Source: Diaminobutyricibacter sp049994905 (GTDB lineage Bacteria; Actinomycetota; Actinomycetes; Actinomycetales; Microbacteriaceae). From it: a stretch of DNA of 64,000 nucleotides. The position numbers and the translations under genes are program-made. The stretch lies in NCBI RefSeq assembly GCF_049994905.1, contig NZ_CP188258.1, positions 2,232,001-2,296,000 of the forward strand. Reading direction: 5' to 3'. Below, one piece after another: positions 32,230-41,742 of the stretch (within the stretch, counting starts at the first letter, position 1; the number at the start of each line of letters is the position of its first letter). Under the pieces are notes generated by a model. The model saw nothing but the letters and a program-made list of their open reading frames with translations. It searched no databases and was not told the origin of the DNA.

Positions 32230-34212
32230 GTGGCTGACGGCTTCGAGCTCTTCACCGATCGTTCCGTTGTCGCAATGCGCGTCAACGGCCAGCTGAAGGA
32301 CCTCGCCACGCAGGTCACGTCCACCGACACCGTCGAGCCCGTCATGATCGACTCGCCCGACGGGCTCAGCATCCTGCGCCACTCTGCGGCCCACGTGCTC
32401 GCTCAGGCCGTGCAGTCCATCAACCCAGAGGCGAAGCTCGGCATCGGCCCGCCCATCACCGACGGTTTCTACTACGACTTCGATGTCGCCGAGTCGTTCA
32501 CACCGGATGACCTCAAGGCGCTGGACAAAGAGATGTCGCGCATCATCCGCGCGGGCCAGCGCTTCGTGCGACGGGTCGTGACCGACGAAGAGGCGCGCTC
32601 CGAACTCGCGAACGAGCCGTTCAAGCTCGAGCTGATCGGGCTCAAGGGCGGCACTCTGCCGGGCGACACCGCTGCGTTCGACGCGGAGGAGAGCGTCGAG
32701 GTCGGCGGCGCCGAGCTGACGATCTACGACAACGTCGACCCCAGGACCGGAGAGACCGTCTGGAAAGACCTGTGCCGCGGCCCGCACCTGCCGAACACCC
32801 GCATGATCGGCAACGGCTATGCACTCACCCGGCTGGCCGCCGCATACTGGCGCGGCTCGGAGAAGAACCAGCAGCTGCAGCGCGTCTACGGTACGGCCTG
32901 GCCCACCAAGGACGAGCTGCGCGCCTACCAGACCCGCATGGAGGAGGCCGCCAAGCGCGACCACCGCAAGCTCGGAGCCGAGCTCGACCTCTTCAGTTTT
33001 CCCGAGGAGATCGGTTCGGGTCTCGCGGTGTTCCACCCCAAGGGCGGCATCATCCGCAACGAGATCGAGAACTACATGCGCGAGCGGTTGATCGCGAACG
33101 ACTACGAGCTGGTCAACACACCGCACATCACGAAGGCGCACCTCTACGAGATCAGCCAGCACCTCAACTGGTATCGCGAAGGCATGTTCCCTCCGATGCA
33201 CCTCGACCAGGAGGTCGACGCCGACGGCAACGTGACCCGCCAGGGCCAGGACTACTACCTGAAGCCGATGAACTGCCCGATGCACAACCTGATCTACCGG
33301 GCACGCGGACGCAGCTATCGCGAGCTTCCCCTGCGCCTTGCCGAGTTCGGCACGGTCTACCGCTACGAGAAGAGCGGCACGCTCTCGGGCCTGACCCGCG
33401 TACGCGGTCTCACCCAGGACGACGCCCACATCTACGTCGCCGAGGAGCAGATCAAAGACGAGGTCGCCCGCCAGCTCGAGTTCGTGCTCGAGACGCTGCG
33501 CGGCTACGGCCTCACCGACTTCTACCTCGAACTGTCGACGAAGGATCCCGAAAAGTACGTCGGCTCCGACGAGAGCTGGGAGCAGGCGACCGAGACGCTT
33601 CGTGAGGTCGCCGTCGAGTCAGGACTCGAACTCGTCGACGACCCGGGTGGTGCGGCCTTCTATGGGCCGAAGATCAGCGTGCAGGCCCGAGACGCCATCG
33701 GCCGCACCTGGCAGCTCTCGACGGTGCAGCTGGACTTCAACCAGCCGGAACTGTTCGAGCTCGAGTACAACGCCGCCGACGGAACCCGCAAGCAGCCGGC
33801 CATGATCCACCGTGCGCTTCTCGGCTCGATCGAGCGGTTCTTCGCCATCCTGCTCGAGCACTATGCCGGCGCGTTCCCGGTCTGGTTGTCTCCGGTCCAG
33901 GTGGTCGGCATCCCTGTCGCCGATGCTTACGGACCGTTCCTCGACGACGTGGTCGCCCGGCTCCGGGCGCGCGGCGTGCGCGCAGAGGTCGACCACTCCG
34001 ACGACCGGATGCAGAAGAAGATCCGCACCCACACCAAGGCCAAGGTTCCCTACCAGCTCATCGTGGGCGAAGAGGATGCCGCGGCGGGTACGGTCAGCTT
34101 CCGGTTCCGCGACGGCAGCCAGCGCAACGGTGTGACGGTCGATGACGCGATCGAGCGGATCGTCGCATCCATCGCGTCGCGCGAACAGGTCACGACGGCA
34201 TGGATCGACTGA
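32230..34212 (+). CDS. thrS: Threonine-tRNA ligase
   Basis: A 660-residue class II aminoacyl-tRNA synthetase that charges tRNA-Thr. A shortened TGS-like N-terminus is followed by the editing domain (HSAAHVLAQAV and CRGPHLPNT motifs), the catalytic domain with motif 2 (YRYEKSGTLSGLTRVRGLTQ) and zinc ligand cysteine in KPMNCPMHN, and the anticodon-binding domain at the C-terminus (QVVGIPVADAYGPFLDDV). GTG start with AGGAG before it. The HIT-domain gene overlaps its last 13 bases. No T-box leader is seen upstream. Confidence 0.96.
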   Translation: MADGFELFTDRSVVAMRVNGQLKDLATQVTSTDTVEPVMIDSPDGLSILRHSAAHVLAQAVQSINPEAKLGIGPPITDGFYYDFDVAESFTPDDLKALDKEMSRIIRAGQRFVRRVVTDEEARSELANEPFKLELIGLKGGTLPGDTAAFDAEESVEVGGAELTIYDNVDPRTGETVWKDLCRGPHLPNTRMIGNGYALTRLAAAYWRGSEKNQQLQRVYGTAWPTKDELRAYQTRMEEAAKRDHRKLGAELDLFSFPEEIGSGLAVFHPKGGIIRNEIENYMRERLIANDYELVNTPHITKAHLYEISQHLNWYREGMFPPMHLDQEVDADGNVTRQGQDYYLKPMNCPMHNLIYRARGRSYRELPLRLAEFGTVYRYEKSGTLSGLTRVRGLTQDDAHIYVAEEQIKDEVARQLEFVLETLRGYGLTDFYLELSTKDPEKYVGSDESWEQATETLREVAVESGLELVDDPGGAAFYGPKISVQARDAIGRTWQLSTVQLDFNQPELFELEYNAADGTRKQPAMIHRALLGSIERFFAILLEHYAGAFPVWLSPVQVVGIPVADAYGPFLDDVVARLRARGVRAEVDHSDDRMQKKIRTHTKAKVPYQLIVGEEDAAAGTVSFRFRDGSQRNGVTVDDAIERIVASIASREQVTTAWID

Positions 34213-34751
34213 TCGTCGACGACCCGAGTCACCTGGTCGGCGTACCTGACGAGTTCCAGCGACTCTGGACGCCGCACCGCATGGTGTACATCCAGAACAC
34301 GCAGCAGCCGGGCGAGGACGAATGCCCTTTCTGCCATGCGCCGAAGATGAGTGACGAGGATGCGCTCATCGTCGCGCGCGGAACGCACGCCTACGTGATC
34401 CTCAACCTGTTCCCGTACAACAGCGGGCACCTGCTGGTCTGCCCGTATCGGCACGTTGCGATGTATGACGAGGCGACGCCCGAGGAGGTCGGCGAGATCG
34501 GGAGCCTGACACAGACCGCGATGCGCGTCATCACCCAGGTCTCGCATAACGACGGATTCAATATCGGGATCAACCAGGGCGCAGTCGCAGGCGCCGGAAT
34601 CGCCGGGCACCTGCATCAGCACATCGTTCCCCGGTGGGCGCAGGATGCGAACTTCTTCCCGATCATCGCCAAGACGAAGGCGCTTCCGCAGCTGCTCGGC
34701 GAGGTGCGGGCAGCGATCGCGGCGGCATGGCCGTCACACCCCGACGAGTAG
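34200..34751 (+). CDS. HIT family nucleotide-binding protein
   Basis: A 183-residue histidine-triad protein. The active motif is GHLHQHIVPRW (about residues 140-150), with CPFC near residues 42-45 as a likely zinc site. Actinobacterial relatives next to thrS act as diadenosine tetraphosphate phosphorylases or hydrolases, which would remove a by-product of aminoacyl-tRNA synthetases; the link fits the 13-base overlap with thrS. The phospholipid genes that often follow in other actinobacteria (pgsA and partners) are not present here. Confidence 0.9.
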   Translation: MDRLIVDDPSHLVGVPDEFQRLWTPHRMVYIQNTQQPGEDECPFCHAPKMSDEDALIVARGTHAYVILNLFPYNSGHLLVCPYRHVAMYDEATPEEVGEIGSLTQTAMRVITQVSHNDGFNIGINQGAVAGAGIAGHLHQHIVPRWAQDANFFPIIAKTKALPQLLGEVRAAIAAAWPSHPDE

Positions 34752-34754
34752 AAT
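34749..34754 (+). promoter_or_regulatory. Candidate -10 element for pdxS
   Basis: TAGAAT followed by CGTC, about 80 bases before the pdxS start. No good -35 sequence is seen. Similar TAGAATC elements precede rpsD and efp. Confidence 0.35.
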
Positions 34755-34835
34755 CGTCACAGCGTAGTTCCCGCCGCAGCGGCGCTGGAACAGATTGGCG
34801 TGCCGCGCGAGGCAGCGGCACCAGGAGAGGACACA

Positions 34836-35738
34836 GTGAGCGACACATCCACCGCCGAACAGTTCGGATCGAGCCGCGTGAAGCGCGGGCTCGCCGAGAT
34901 GCTGAAGGGCGGCGTCATCATGGACGTCGTGACGCCCGAGCAGGCACGCATCGCAGAAGATGCCGGTGCCGTCGCCGTCATGGCGCTCGAGCGCGTTCCG
35001 GCCGACATCCGGTCGCAGGGCGGCGTCGCACGTATGAGCGACCCCGACCTGATCGAGGCGATCATCGCAGAGGTGTCCATCCCTGTTATGGCGAAGGCTC
35101 GTATCGGCCACTTCGTCGAGGCTCAGGTTCTGCAGGCGCTCGACGTCGACTACATCGACGAGTCCGAAGTGCTGAGCCCTGCCGACTATGTCAACCACAT
35201 CGACAAGTGGGGCTTCACCGTACCCTTCGTCTGTGGGGCGACAAACCTCGGCGAGGCACTCCGCCGCATCAACGAAGGCGCGGCGATGATCCGCTCCAAG
35301 GGCGAGGCCGGCACCGGTGACGTGTCGGAGGCGACCAAGCACATCCGCAAGATCAAGTCGGAGATCGCGGGCCTCAGCTCGATGAGCAAAGACGAGCTGT
35401 ATGTCGCCGCCAAGGAGCTCCAGGCACCGTACGACCTCGTGGTCGAGGTCGCCGAGACCGGCAAGCTCCCCGTCGTTCTGTTCACGGCAGGCGGGGTCGC
35501 GACCCCGGCCGACGCAGCCATGATGATGCAGCTCGGTGCAGACGGCGTCTTCGTCGGGTCAGGCATCTTCAAGTCGGGCAACCCCGCGCAGCGTGCCGCC
35601 GCCGTGGTCAAAGCGACCACGTTCTACGACGACCCGACGGTGATCGCCGAGGTCTCGCGCGGACTCGGTGAGGCGATGGTCGGGATCAACGTGTCCGACC
35701 TGGCCGCTCCGCACCGCCTTGCAGAGCGTGGCTGGTAG
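34836..35738 (+). CDS. pdxS: Pyridoxal 5'-phosphate synthase, PdxS subunit
   Basis: A 300-residue TIM-barrel lyase that makes PLP from ribose 5-phosphate, glyceraldehyde 3-phosphate and ammonia supplied by PdxT. Active lysines lie in PVMAKARIGHFVEAQ and IRSKGEAGTGDV; GVFVGSGIFKSGNP is the phosphate site. The GTG at 34836 is chosen (GGAGAGGAC upstream); 36 extra in-frame bases before it lack support. pdxT starts within its last 11 bases. Confidence 0.95.
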   Translation: MSDTSTAEQFGSSRVKRGLAEMLKGGVIMDVVTPEQARIAEDAGAVAVMALERVPADIRSQGGVARMSDPDLIEAIIAEVSIPVMAKARIGHFVEAQVLQALDVDYIDESEVLSPADYVNHIDKWGFTVPFVCGATNLGEALRRINEGAAMIRSKGEAGTGDVSEATKHIRKIKSEIAGLSSMSKDELYVAAKELQAPYDLVVEVAETGKLPVVLFTAGGVATPADAAMMMQLGADGVFVGSGIFKSGNPAQRAAAVVKATTFYDDPTVIAEVSRGLGEAMVGINVSDLAAPHRLAERGW

Positions 35739-36345
35739 CCCAGACGCGCCACTGGCGCCGCGTGTGGGAGTGCTGGCACTCCAGGGCGACTTCCGGGAGC
35801 ACATCGCGGTTCTGCGCGGACTGGGGGCGGATGCCGTCCCCATCCGTCGCGAATCCGAACTGAACCACGTCGCCGGCCTGGTGATCCCGGGCGGTGAGTC
35901 GAGCGTGATGGACAAGCTCGCACGGGCGTTCGGCCTTGCGCAACCGCTGAAGGCGGCGATCGCGGCAGGGCTGCCGGTCTACGGAACGTGCGCCGGCCTG
36001 ATCATGCTCGCGGACACCATCCTCGATGCCATCCGTGGGCAGGAGAGCCTCGGCGGCCTCGATGTGGAGGTGCGACGAAATGCGTTCGGCTCGCAGCTCG
36101 AGTCGTTCGAGACCGACCTCGACATTCCCGCCGTCGGCGAAGAACCGATGCACGCGGTGTTCATTCGAGCGCCGATCGTGGAGAGCGTCGGGCCTGGAGC
36201 GACACCGCTTGCGACACTGGCGGATGGGCGTGTGGTCGCGGTCGAGCAGGGAAACCTCGTCGGCACCTCGTTCCATCCGGAGATGACGGGGGACACCCGG
36301 TTCCACGAGTACTTCCTCGCGAAGGTCAGGGCGCGCGCAGTGTGA
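35728..36345 (+). CDS. pdxT: Pyridoxal 5'-phosphate synthase, glutaminase subunit PdxT
   Basis: A 205-residue class I glutamine amidotransferase that feeds ammonia to PdxS. Visible: VGVLALQGDFREHI, the oxyanion motif PGGESSVMDKL, the nucleophile in GTCAGLIMLA and the His-x-Glu pair in SFHPEMTGD. GTG at 35728 overlaps pdxS by 11 bases; a GTG at 35764 would give a shorter N-terminus that also fits the family. Completes the ribose-dependent vitamin B6 pathway. Confidence 0.93.
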   Translation: MAGSPDAPLAPRVGVLALQGDFREHIAVLRGLGADAVPIRRESELNHVAGLVIPGGESSVMDKLARAFGLAQPLKAAIAAGLPVYGTCAGLIMLADTILDAIRGQESLGGLDVEVRRNAFGSQLESFETDLDIPAVGEEPMHAVFIRAPIVESVGPGATPLATLADGRVVAVEQGNLVGTSFHPEMTGDTRFHEYFLAKVRARAV

Positions 36346-36413
36346 CGGGTCGTCTCACGTCCGCCGGGGTGAGTTGCTTCTCTGACGTGCGGTCGCTCTC
36401 CGTCGAGGCGCTC

Positions 36414-36419
36414 TACAAT
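36414..36419 (+). promoter_or_regulatory. Candidate -10 element for yebC-ruvCAB
   Basis: TACAAT 34 bases before the yebC start, in a 107-base gap after pdxT. The -35 region is poor. No LexA-type box (GAAC-n4-GTTC) is seen here. Confidence 0.45.
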
Positions 36420-36452
36420 GGTCAGGATCTTGAGAAGTAGTAAGGGAGCAAC

Positions 36453-37211
36453 GTGTCCGGGCATTCCAAATGGGCGACCACCAAGCACAAGAAAGCCGTG
36501 ATCGACCAGCGTCGCGCGAAGTCGTTCGCCAAGCTGATCAAGAATATCGAGGTCGCCGCAAAGATCGGCGGCGCTGACCTCTCCGGTAACCCGACGCTCG
36601 TCGACGCTGTGCAGAAGGCCAAGAAGACGTCAGTTCCGAACGACAACATCGATCGCGCGATCAAGCGCGGTGCAGGGCTGACCGGCGAGAGCGTCGACTA
36701 CACGACGATCATGTACGAGGGCTACGGACCCAACGGCGTCGCGCTGCTGATCGAGTGCCTCACCGACAACAAGAACCGCGCAGCAGCGGATGTGCGCACC
36801 GCGATGACCCGCAACGGCGGGACGATGGCCGACCCGGGAAGCGTCGCGTACAACTTTCACCGCAAGGGTGTCATCGTCGTTCCACAGAGCGACGGCGTCA
36901 CCGAAGACGACGTCCTGCTGGCCGTTCTCGACGCGGGTGCAGAAGAGGTCACCTCCCGGGAGGAGTCCTTCGAGGTCGTGACCGACCCGTCCGCCCTTGT
37001 CGCGACGCGCACCGCTCTCCAGGAGTCCGGCATCGACTACGACTCGGCCGACGTCGAATTCGTCGCGTCGATCCAGGTCGAAGGCGACGCTGAGACGGCC
37101 CGCAAGGTCTTCCGGCTCATCGATGCGCTCGAAGACTCCGACGACGTGCAGAACGTGTACACCAACCTCGATCTTTCGGCCGAGGTCCAGGCCGAACTCG
37201 AGGCAGAGTAG
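36453..37211 (+). CDS. yebC: YebC/PmpR family protein
   Basis: A 252-residue protein of the YebC/TACO1 family (MSGHSKWATTKHKKAVIDQR at the start, MYEGYGPNGVALLIECLTDN, GTMADPGSVAYNF). Family members were described as transcription regulators and more recently as factors that relieve ribosome stalling. GTG start with AAGGGAG upstream. It is the first gene before ruvC, a conserved order in Actinobacteria. Confidence 0.95.
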   Translation: MSGHSKWATTKHKKAVIDQRRAKSFAKLIKNIEVAAKIGGADLSGNPTLVDAVQKAKKTSVPNDNIDRAIKRGAGLTGESVDYTTIMYEGYGPNGVALLIECLTDNKNRAAADVRTAMTRNGGTMADPGSVAYNFHRKGVIVVPQSDGVTEDDVLLAVLDAGAEEVTSREESFEVVTDPSALVATRTALQESGIDYDSADVEFVASIQVEGDAETARKVFRLIDALEDSDDVQNVYTNLDLSAEVQAELEAE

Positions 37212-37222
37212 AACCCCGGCCG

Positions 37223-37813
37223 ATGCCGCTCCGAGTGCTCGGCATCGACCCCGGTCTGACCCGCTGCGGTGTCGGGATCGTCGACGTCGCGCCCAACCGC
37301 ACCGCGCGGCTGGTCGACGTGCTCGTGATCCGCACGCCGGCGACGATGCCTCTCGCAGAACGTCTGCTCGCGGTCGGCGACGGCATCGCAGAGCTGCTCG
37401 ACCTGCACCAGCCCCAGGCGGTCGCCATCGAACGCGTCTTCGCGCAGCACAACCTCAAGACGGTGATGGGTACGGCGCAGGTCAGCGGGGTGGCTTTGCA
37501 CGCGGCAGCCAAACGGGGTCTCCCCGTCGCATTGCACACGCCCAGCGAAGTGAAAGCCGCCATCACCGGGTACGGCTCGGCCGACAAGAAGCAGGTGCAG
37601 GCGATGGTGGCGCGGATCCTTGGGCTGGCCGAAGTGCCGAAACCGGCGGATGCGGCGGACGCTCTCGCGATCGCCATCTGCCACGCGTGGCGGGGGAGCG
37701 GGGCGAATACCCCGGCAACGGGTGGCGCGGCGCTCACTCCCGCACAGGCTGCATGGCACGCCGCGGAGCGATCCACCCGGGCGTCGCTGGCGCCCCGTAG
37801 GCTGACGAAGTGA
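37223..37813 (+). CDS. ruvC: Crossover junction endodeoxyribonuclease RuvC
   Basis: A 196-residue Holliday junction resolvase. The acidic catalytic residues are visible in GIDPGLTRCG (Asp7), VAIERVF (Glu) and ADAADALAIAICH (two Asp). It cuts symmetrical strands of junctions migrated by RuvAB. The ruvA start overlaps its stop by four bases, so ruvCAB is one transcript. Confidence 0.95.
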   Translation: MPLRVLGIDPGLTRCGVGIVDVAPNRTARLVDVLVIRTPATMPLAERLLAVGDGIAELLDLHQPQAVAIERVFAQHNLKTVMGTAQVSGVALHAAAKRGLPVALHTPSEVKAAITGYGSADKKQVQAMVARILGLAEVPKPADAADALAIAICHAWRGSGANTPATGGAALTPAQAAWHAAERSTRASLAPRRLTK

Positions 37814-38430
37814 TTTCATCCCTTCGTGGCACGGTCCTCGCGATCAGCGGCGGGTCGATCGTGATCGAGGTCGGCGGCGTCGGCTTCTCCGTCCAGGTGA
37901 CTCCCGACCACGCTCTTTCCCTGCGGATCGGAGACGAGGCCCGCGTCCTCACATCTCTGATCGTCCGCGAGGACGCGCTCTCGCTGTTCGGCTTCGCCGA
38001 CGCGGAGCAGCTTCAGGTTTTCGACCTCCTCACCGGCGTCTCCGGGGTCGGGCCGAAGTCGGCCATCGGCGTGCTCTCAGTACTCTCGCCCGAGCAGATC
38101 GCCGAGGCCGTCACCGCCGAAGACGATGCACCGTTCCGCAAAGTCTCGGGCATCGGCCCGAAGACCGCGAAGCTGATCGTGGTGTCGTTGTCGGGCAAGA
38201 TCGCAGTCACCCGCCGCGCCCCGCGTACGGCGGCCACAGCGCCGCCGTCGACGCTCAGCGAGAGCGTCCTCATCGCCCTCGTCGGCCTCGGATGGCCGGA
38301 GAAGGTCGCATCCGATGCGATCGCCGAGGCGGTCGCCGAGACCGAGGAGTCGGCCCGTGACAACGTCCAGTCCCTGCTTCGGGTGACCCTCGCCAGGCTC
38401 GGGCCCGGCCAGACCGCGGCACGGAGGTGA
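37810..38430 (+). CDS. ruvA: Holliday junction branch migration protein RuvA
   Basis: A 206-residue protein that holds the four-way junction. OB-fold N-terminus (MISSLRGTVLAISGGSIVIE), helix-hairpin-helix segments (TGVSGVGPKSAIGVLSVL, VSGIGPKTAKLIVV) and the small C-terminal domain that contacts RuvB (ALVGLGWPEKVASDAI). GTG start; four-base overlaps on both sides. Confidence 0.95.
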   Translation: MISSLRGTVLAISGGSIVIEVGGVGFSVQVTPDHALSLRIGDEARVLTSLIVREDALSLFGFADAEQLQVFDLLTGVSGVGPKSAIGVLSVLSPEQIAEAVTAEDDAPFRKVSGIGPKTAKLIVVSLSGKIAVTRRAPRTAATAPPSTLSESVLIALVGLGWPEKVASDAIAEAVAETEESARDNVQSLLRVTLARLGPGQTAARR

Positions 38431-39461
38431 CCGTGGAAGACCAGGAAGACCTCACCGCCCCCGAGCTCGAGTCGGAGTCCGAGCTCGCCTTCGAAGGCGC
38501 CCTCCGCCCGCGTTCCCTCGCGGAGTTCGTCGGGCAGGCCAAGGTGCGCGGGCAGCTGCAGCTCCTGCTCACCGCGGCGAAGATGCAGGACCGCACGGCC
38601 GACCACATCCTCCTCGCGGGACCACCCGGGCTGGGTAAGACGACGCTCGCAATGATCGTCGCCCACGAGAGTGGTCGTCCTCTGCGGCTCTCCAGCGGTC
38701 CGGCCATCCAGCATGCCGGTGACCTCGCTGCGCTGCTCTCCTCGCTGACTCCGGGCGAAGTGCTGTTCATCGACGAGATCCACCGCATGGCCCGCTCTGC
38801 GGAAGAGATGCTGTATCTCGCAATGGAAGATTTCCGCATCGACATCATGGTCGGCAAGGGCGCCGGCGCGACGTCGATTCCGCTCGATCTCGCTCCGTTC
38901 ACGCTGGTGGGCGCAACGACGCGCTCCGGTCTGCTGCCCAACCCGCTGCGGGACCGGTTCGGTTTCACCGCCCACCTCGAGTTCTACGACGAGGCTGAGC
39001 TCACGCAAGTGCTCACGAGAGCAGCCGTCCTCCTCGATTTCGAGGTCGACGGTAAGGCGCTTGCCGAGATCGCCGGCCGGTGCCGTGGCACCCCTCGCAT
39101 TGCCAACCGCCTGCTTCGTCGCGTTCGCGATTTCGCGCTCGTGCACGGGGGAGAAGCGGATGTGAACGCCGTCAGGGCGGCGCTCGAGCTCTACGATGTC
39201 GACCCGCTCGGACTCGATCGACTCGACCGCGCCGTGCTCCAGGCGATTCTCGAACGCTTCGACGGCGGGCCCGTCGGGCTCAACACACTCGCCGTTTCGG
39301 TCGGCGAAGAGGCCGAGACGATCGAATCCGTCGTGGAGCCGTTCCTCGTGCGGATCGGCCTTCTGTCCCGCACTCCGCGGGGCCGGGTGGCCACGCCGGC
39401 GGCGTGGCGACACTTCGGCGCAGCGCACTCCCAGCAACCATCCCTCATGGATGACCTATAA
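38427..39461 (+). CDS. ruvB: Holliday junction branch migration helicase RuvB
   Basis: A 344-residue AAA+ motor. Walker A GPPGLGKTTLA, Walker B LFIDEIHRM, sensor GATTRSGLLPNPLRDRFG and the C-terminal winged helix (RTPRGRVATPAAWRHFG) are present. Works as a hexameric ring with RuvA. Last gene of the ruv set; yajC begins 80 bases later. Confidence 0.96.
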   Translation: MTVEDQEDLTAPELESESELAFEGALRPRSLAEFVGQAKVRGQLQLLLTAAKMQDRTADHILLAGPPGLGKTTLAMIVAHESGRPLRLSSGPAIQHAGDLAALLSSLTPGEVLFIDEIHRMARSAEEMLYLAMEDFRIDIMVGKGAGATSIPLDLAPFTLVGATTRSGLLPNPLRDRFGFTAHLEFYDEAELTQVLTRAAVLLDFEVDGKALAEIAGRCRGTPRIANRLLRRVRDFALVHGGEADVNAVRAALELYDVDPLGLDRLDRAVLQAILERFDGGPVGLNTLAVSVGEEAETIESVVEPFLVRIGLLSRTPRGRVATPAAWRHFGAAHSQQPSLMDDL

Positions 39462-39541
39462 TTCAAGCTGGCCCATCGGCCACTCACAAATAAGCAGAGC
39501 GTCTCCGCGTGAGACACTCTCTGGAAGGCCCCAAACTTTTC

Positions 39542-39937
39542 ATGGATCCGTTAACTATTGTCATGCTGGTCGTTCTGGCCGGCCTGGTGTTCTTCATGTT
39601 CCGCAACAGCCGCAAGCGCCAGCGCGACGCGGCTGCGCTTCGCGAGAAGATCGTCCCCGGTGCTGACGTCATGCTCAACTTCGGTGTCTACGGCAAACTG
39701 CTCTCGATCGACGAAGACGCGAACGAGGCCCTCGTCGAGACGACTCCGGGTACCGTTCTGAAGGTCCACCGCCAGGTGATCGCCCGGGTCGTCGAGCCCA
39801 AGGAGATCGAGCCTGTGGTCGAGACGTCGACCGAGCCCGAGCTGAATGAAGACCACGCCATCCCTCTCACCGAGCCCGAGTTCGGTGAGCGGATCGACGA
39901 CGTGGCCAAGAAGCCCGGCGCGAAAAGCGACGACTGA
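39542..39937 (+). CDS. yajC: Preprotein translocase subunit YajC
   Basis: A 131-residue single-pass membrane protein (TIVMLVVLAGLVFFMFRNSR, residues 5-24) with the cytoplasmic YajC domain (LREKIVPGADVMLNFGVYGK) and an acidic C-terminal tail. It associates with SecDF. ATG at 39542; an in-frame start 33 bases earlier has no support. A hairpin separates it from secD. Confidence 0.93.
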   Translation: MDPLTIVMLVVLAGLVFFMFRNSRKRQRDAAALREKIVPGADVMLNFGVYGKLLSIDEDANEALVETTPGTVLKVHRQVIARVVEPKEIEPVVETSTEPELNEDHAIPLTEPEFGERIDDVAKKPGAKSDD

Positions 39938-39950
39938 CCCCATTTCCTGT

Positions 39951-39978
39951 GTGCCCACGTCTTCTGAGGCGTGGGCAC
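39951..39978 (+). terminator. Hairpin between yajC and secD
   Basis: GTGCCCACG and CGTGGGCAC with a ten-base loop, 25 bases before the secD start. Without a T-run it may be an attenuator or processing site that lowers secD relative to yajC. Confidence 0.5.
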
Positions 39979-40002
39979 GCTCGTAGAAAGCTGAGTTCGT
40001 AG

Positions 40003-41742
40003 GTGGCAAAGTCGACCCCGGTCAAAAAAGCCTGGCGTTCATTGAGTTGGCTCGGTGCGATCATCGTCGTGCTGCTTGTCACTCTGATCGCAGGTGTCGT
40101 GTTCAGTAATGCAACGCTGATCCCGAAACTCGCGCTCGACCTCGAGGGTGGAACGGAGATCATCCTCGCTCCGCAGCTTTCCAACGGCCAGCAGGTCCAG
40201 CAGCAACAGCTCGACCAGGCCGTGTCGATCATCCGCCAGCGCATCGACGCGTCGGGTGTCTCGGAGGCGCAGATCAGCACCGAGGGTTCGAACAACATCG
40301 TCGTCTCCCTGCCAGGAACGCCTGATCAGGCAACACTCAACCGCATCAAATCGAGTGCCAAGCTCGATTTCCGGCCCGTCCTCGTCGCCGGCGCCCCGAC
40401 GAACACGGTCGTCGGGGCCGACGGCAAGTCGACGCCCGCCCCGACCCCGAATCCCAGCCTGCAGTCGACGCCGTCGTCGAAGCCGACCAACGGCAGTGAC
40501 CAGGCGTGGGTCACCCCACTGCTGCAGGCGCAGTACGACGCGTTCGACTGCTCGTCCGACGCCGCCAAGTCCACCAACGTCGCATCCCCGGACAAGCCCC
40601 TCATCACGTGTGACGAAAAGGGTACGACCAAGTACATCCTCGGCCCGGTCGAAGTTCGTGGCCAGGACATCTCTGATGCGTCCAGCGGCCTGGTGCAGAG
40701 CCAGAGCGGCGTCAGCACCGGCCAGTGGGGCGTGAACATCATCTTCAACGCCGCGGGCACCAAGGCCTTCTCCGATGTCACCACCCGGCTGAACGGGCTG
40801 ACCGGAGCGCAGAACCAGTTCGCGATCGTCCTCGACGGCAAGGTCATCTCGGCCCCGGCGACACAGGCGGCGATCACAGATGGCCGCCCGCAGATCACGG
40901 GTAATTTCGACCAGACCTCGGCGAAGACGCTCGCCGACCAGCTCAAGTTCGGCGCCCTGCCGTTCAGCTTCCAGGTGCAGAGCCAGAACACGATCTCGGC
41001 CACCCTGGGCTCGTCGCAGCTCCTCAGCGGCCTGATCGCCGGCGTCATCGGCCTGCTCCTCGTGATGATCTACACGCTTTTCCAGTACCGACTGCTCGGG
41101 CTTGTGACGATCACTTCACTCGGTGTCGCCGCTCTGCTGACGTACCTCACGATCTCGCTCCTGTCATGGCACTACGGCTACCGGCTGTCGCTCGCGGGCG
41201 TTGCCGGTCTGATCGTGGCGATCGGTTTCACCGCGGACTCGTTCATCGTGTACTTCGAACGAATCCGTGACGAACTCCGCGACGGCCGAGGACTCGAATC
41301 CGCTGTCGAAGCCGGCTGGAAGCGCGCCCAGCGCACGATCTACGCATCGAAGTCGACCAACCTCCTTGCCGCAGTCGTGCTCTACGTCCTTGCTGCCGCG
41401 AACGTTCGAGGGTTCGCTTTCACGCTCGGACTCACCACGATCATCGACGTCATCGTCGTCGTCCTGTTCACCCACCCCACGCTCCAGCTGCTGGCGAAGA
41501 CAAAATTCTTCAACAGTGGAAGCTCGTGGAGCGGACTCGATCCCAATGCCCTCGGTGCTGTCTACCGGGGTGCTGCGCAGTTCCGGGCTCCGTCGGCCGC
41601 GGTATCCGCTGGCAAGGCGGCATCGAGCAGCAAGGAGGCCGCGCGCCGCCAGACGATCGCCGAGCGCAAGGCTGCTGAGCTCGTCTCGGCCAGCTCGGGG
41701 AACAGCAGCACGGATCGATCGAACGACGGGAAGGACTCCTGA
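40003..41742 (+). CDS. secD: Protein translocase subunit SecD
   Basis: A 579-residue six-helix membrane protein that uses the proton motive force to assist export. The first helix (residues about 14-36) is followed by the signature LALDLEGGTEIILAPQ, a large outer domain with a Pro/Ser/Thr-rich insertion (PAPTPNPSLQSTPSSKPT) and a C-terminal five-helix block (AGVAGLIVAIGFTADSFIVY, with the conserved Asp). The C-terminal tail is long and polar. Its stop shares one base with the secF start. Confidence 0.95.
   Translation: MAKSTPVKKAWRSLSWLGAIIVVLLVTLIAGVVFSNATLIPKLALDLEGGTEIILAPQLSNGQQVQQQQLDQAVSIIRQRIDASGVSEAQISTEGSNNIVVSLPGTPDQATLNRIKSSAKLDFRPVLVAGAPTNTVVGADGKSTPAPTPNPSLQSTPSSKPTNGSDQAWVTPLLQAQYDAFDCSSDAAKSTNVASPDKPLITCDEKGTTKYILGPVEVRGQDISDASSGLVQSQSGVSTGQWGVNIIFNAAGTKAFSDVTTRLNGLTGAQNQFAIVLDGKVISAPATQAAITDGRPQITGNFDQTSAKTLADQLKFGALPFSFQVQSQNTISATLGSSQLLSGLIAGVIGLLLVMIYTLFQYRLLGLVTITSLGVAALLTYLTISLLSWHYGYRLSLAGVAGLIVAIGFTADSFIVYFERIRDELRDGRGLESAVEAGWKRAQRTIYASKSTNLLAAVVLYVLAAANVRGFAFTLGLTTIIDVIVVVLFTHPTLQLLAKTKFFNSGSSWSGLDPNALGAVYRGAAQFRAPSAAVSAGKAASSSKEAARRQTIAERKAAELVSASSGNSSTDRSNDGKDS

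Noticed and set aside
31726..33429. 567-codon minus-strand frame across the thrS 5' region
   Set aside because: Antisense to thrS and the membrane-anchored gene; composition is that of a shadow frame.
36346..36452. LexA box before yebC-ruvCAB
   Set aside because: No GAAC-n4-GTTC type sequence is present in the gap.
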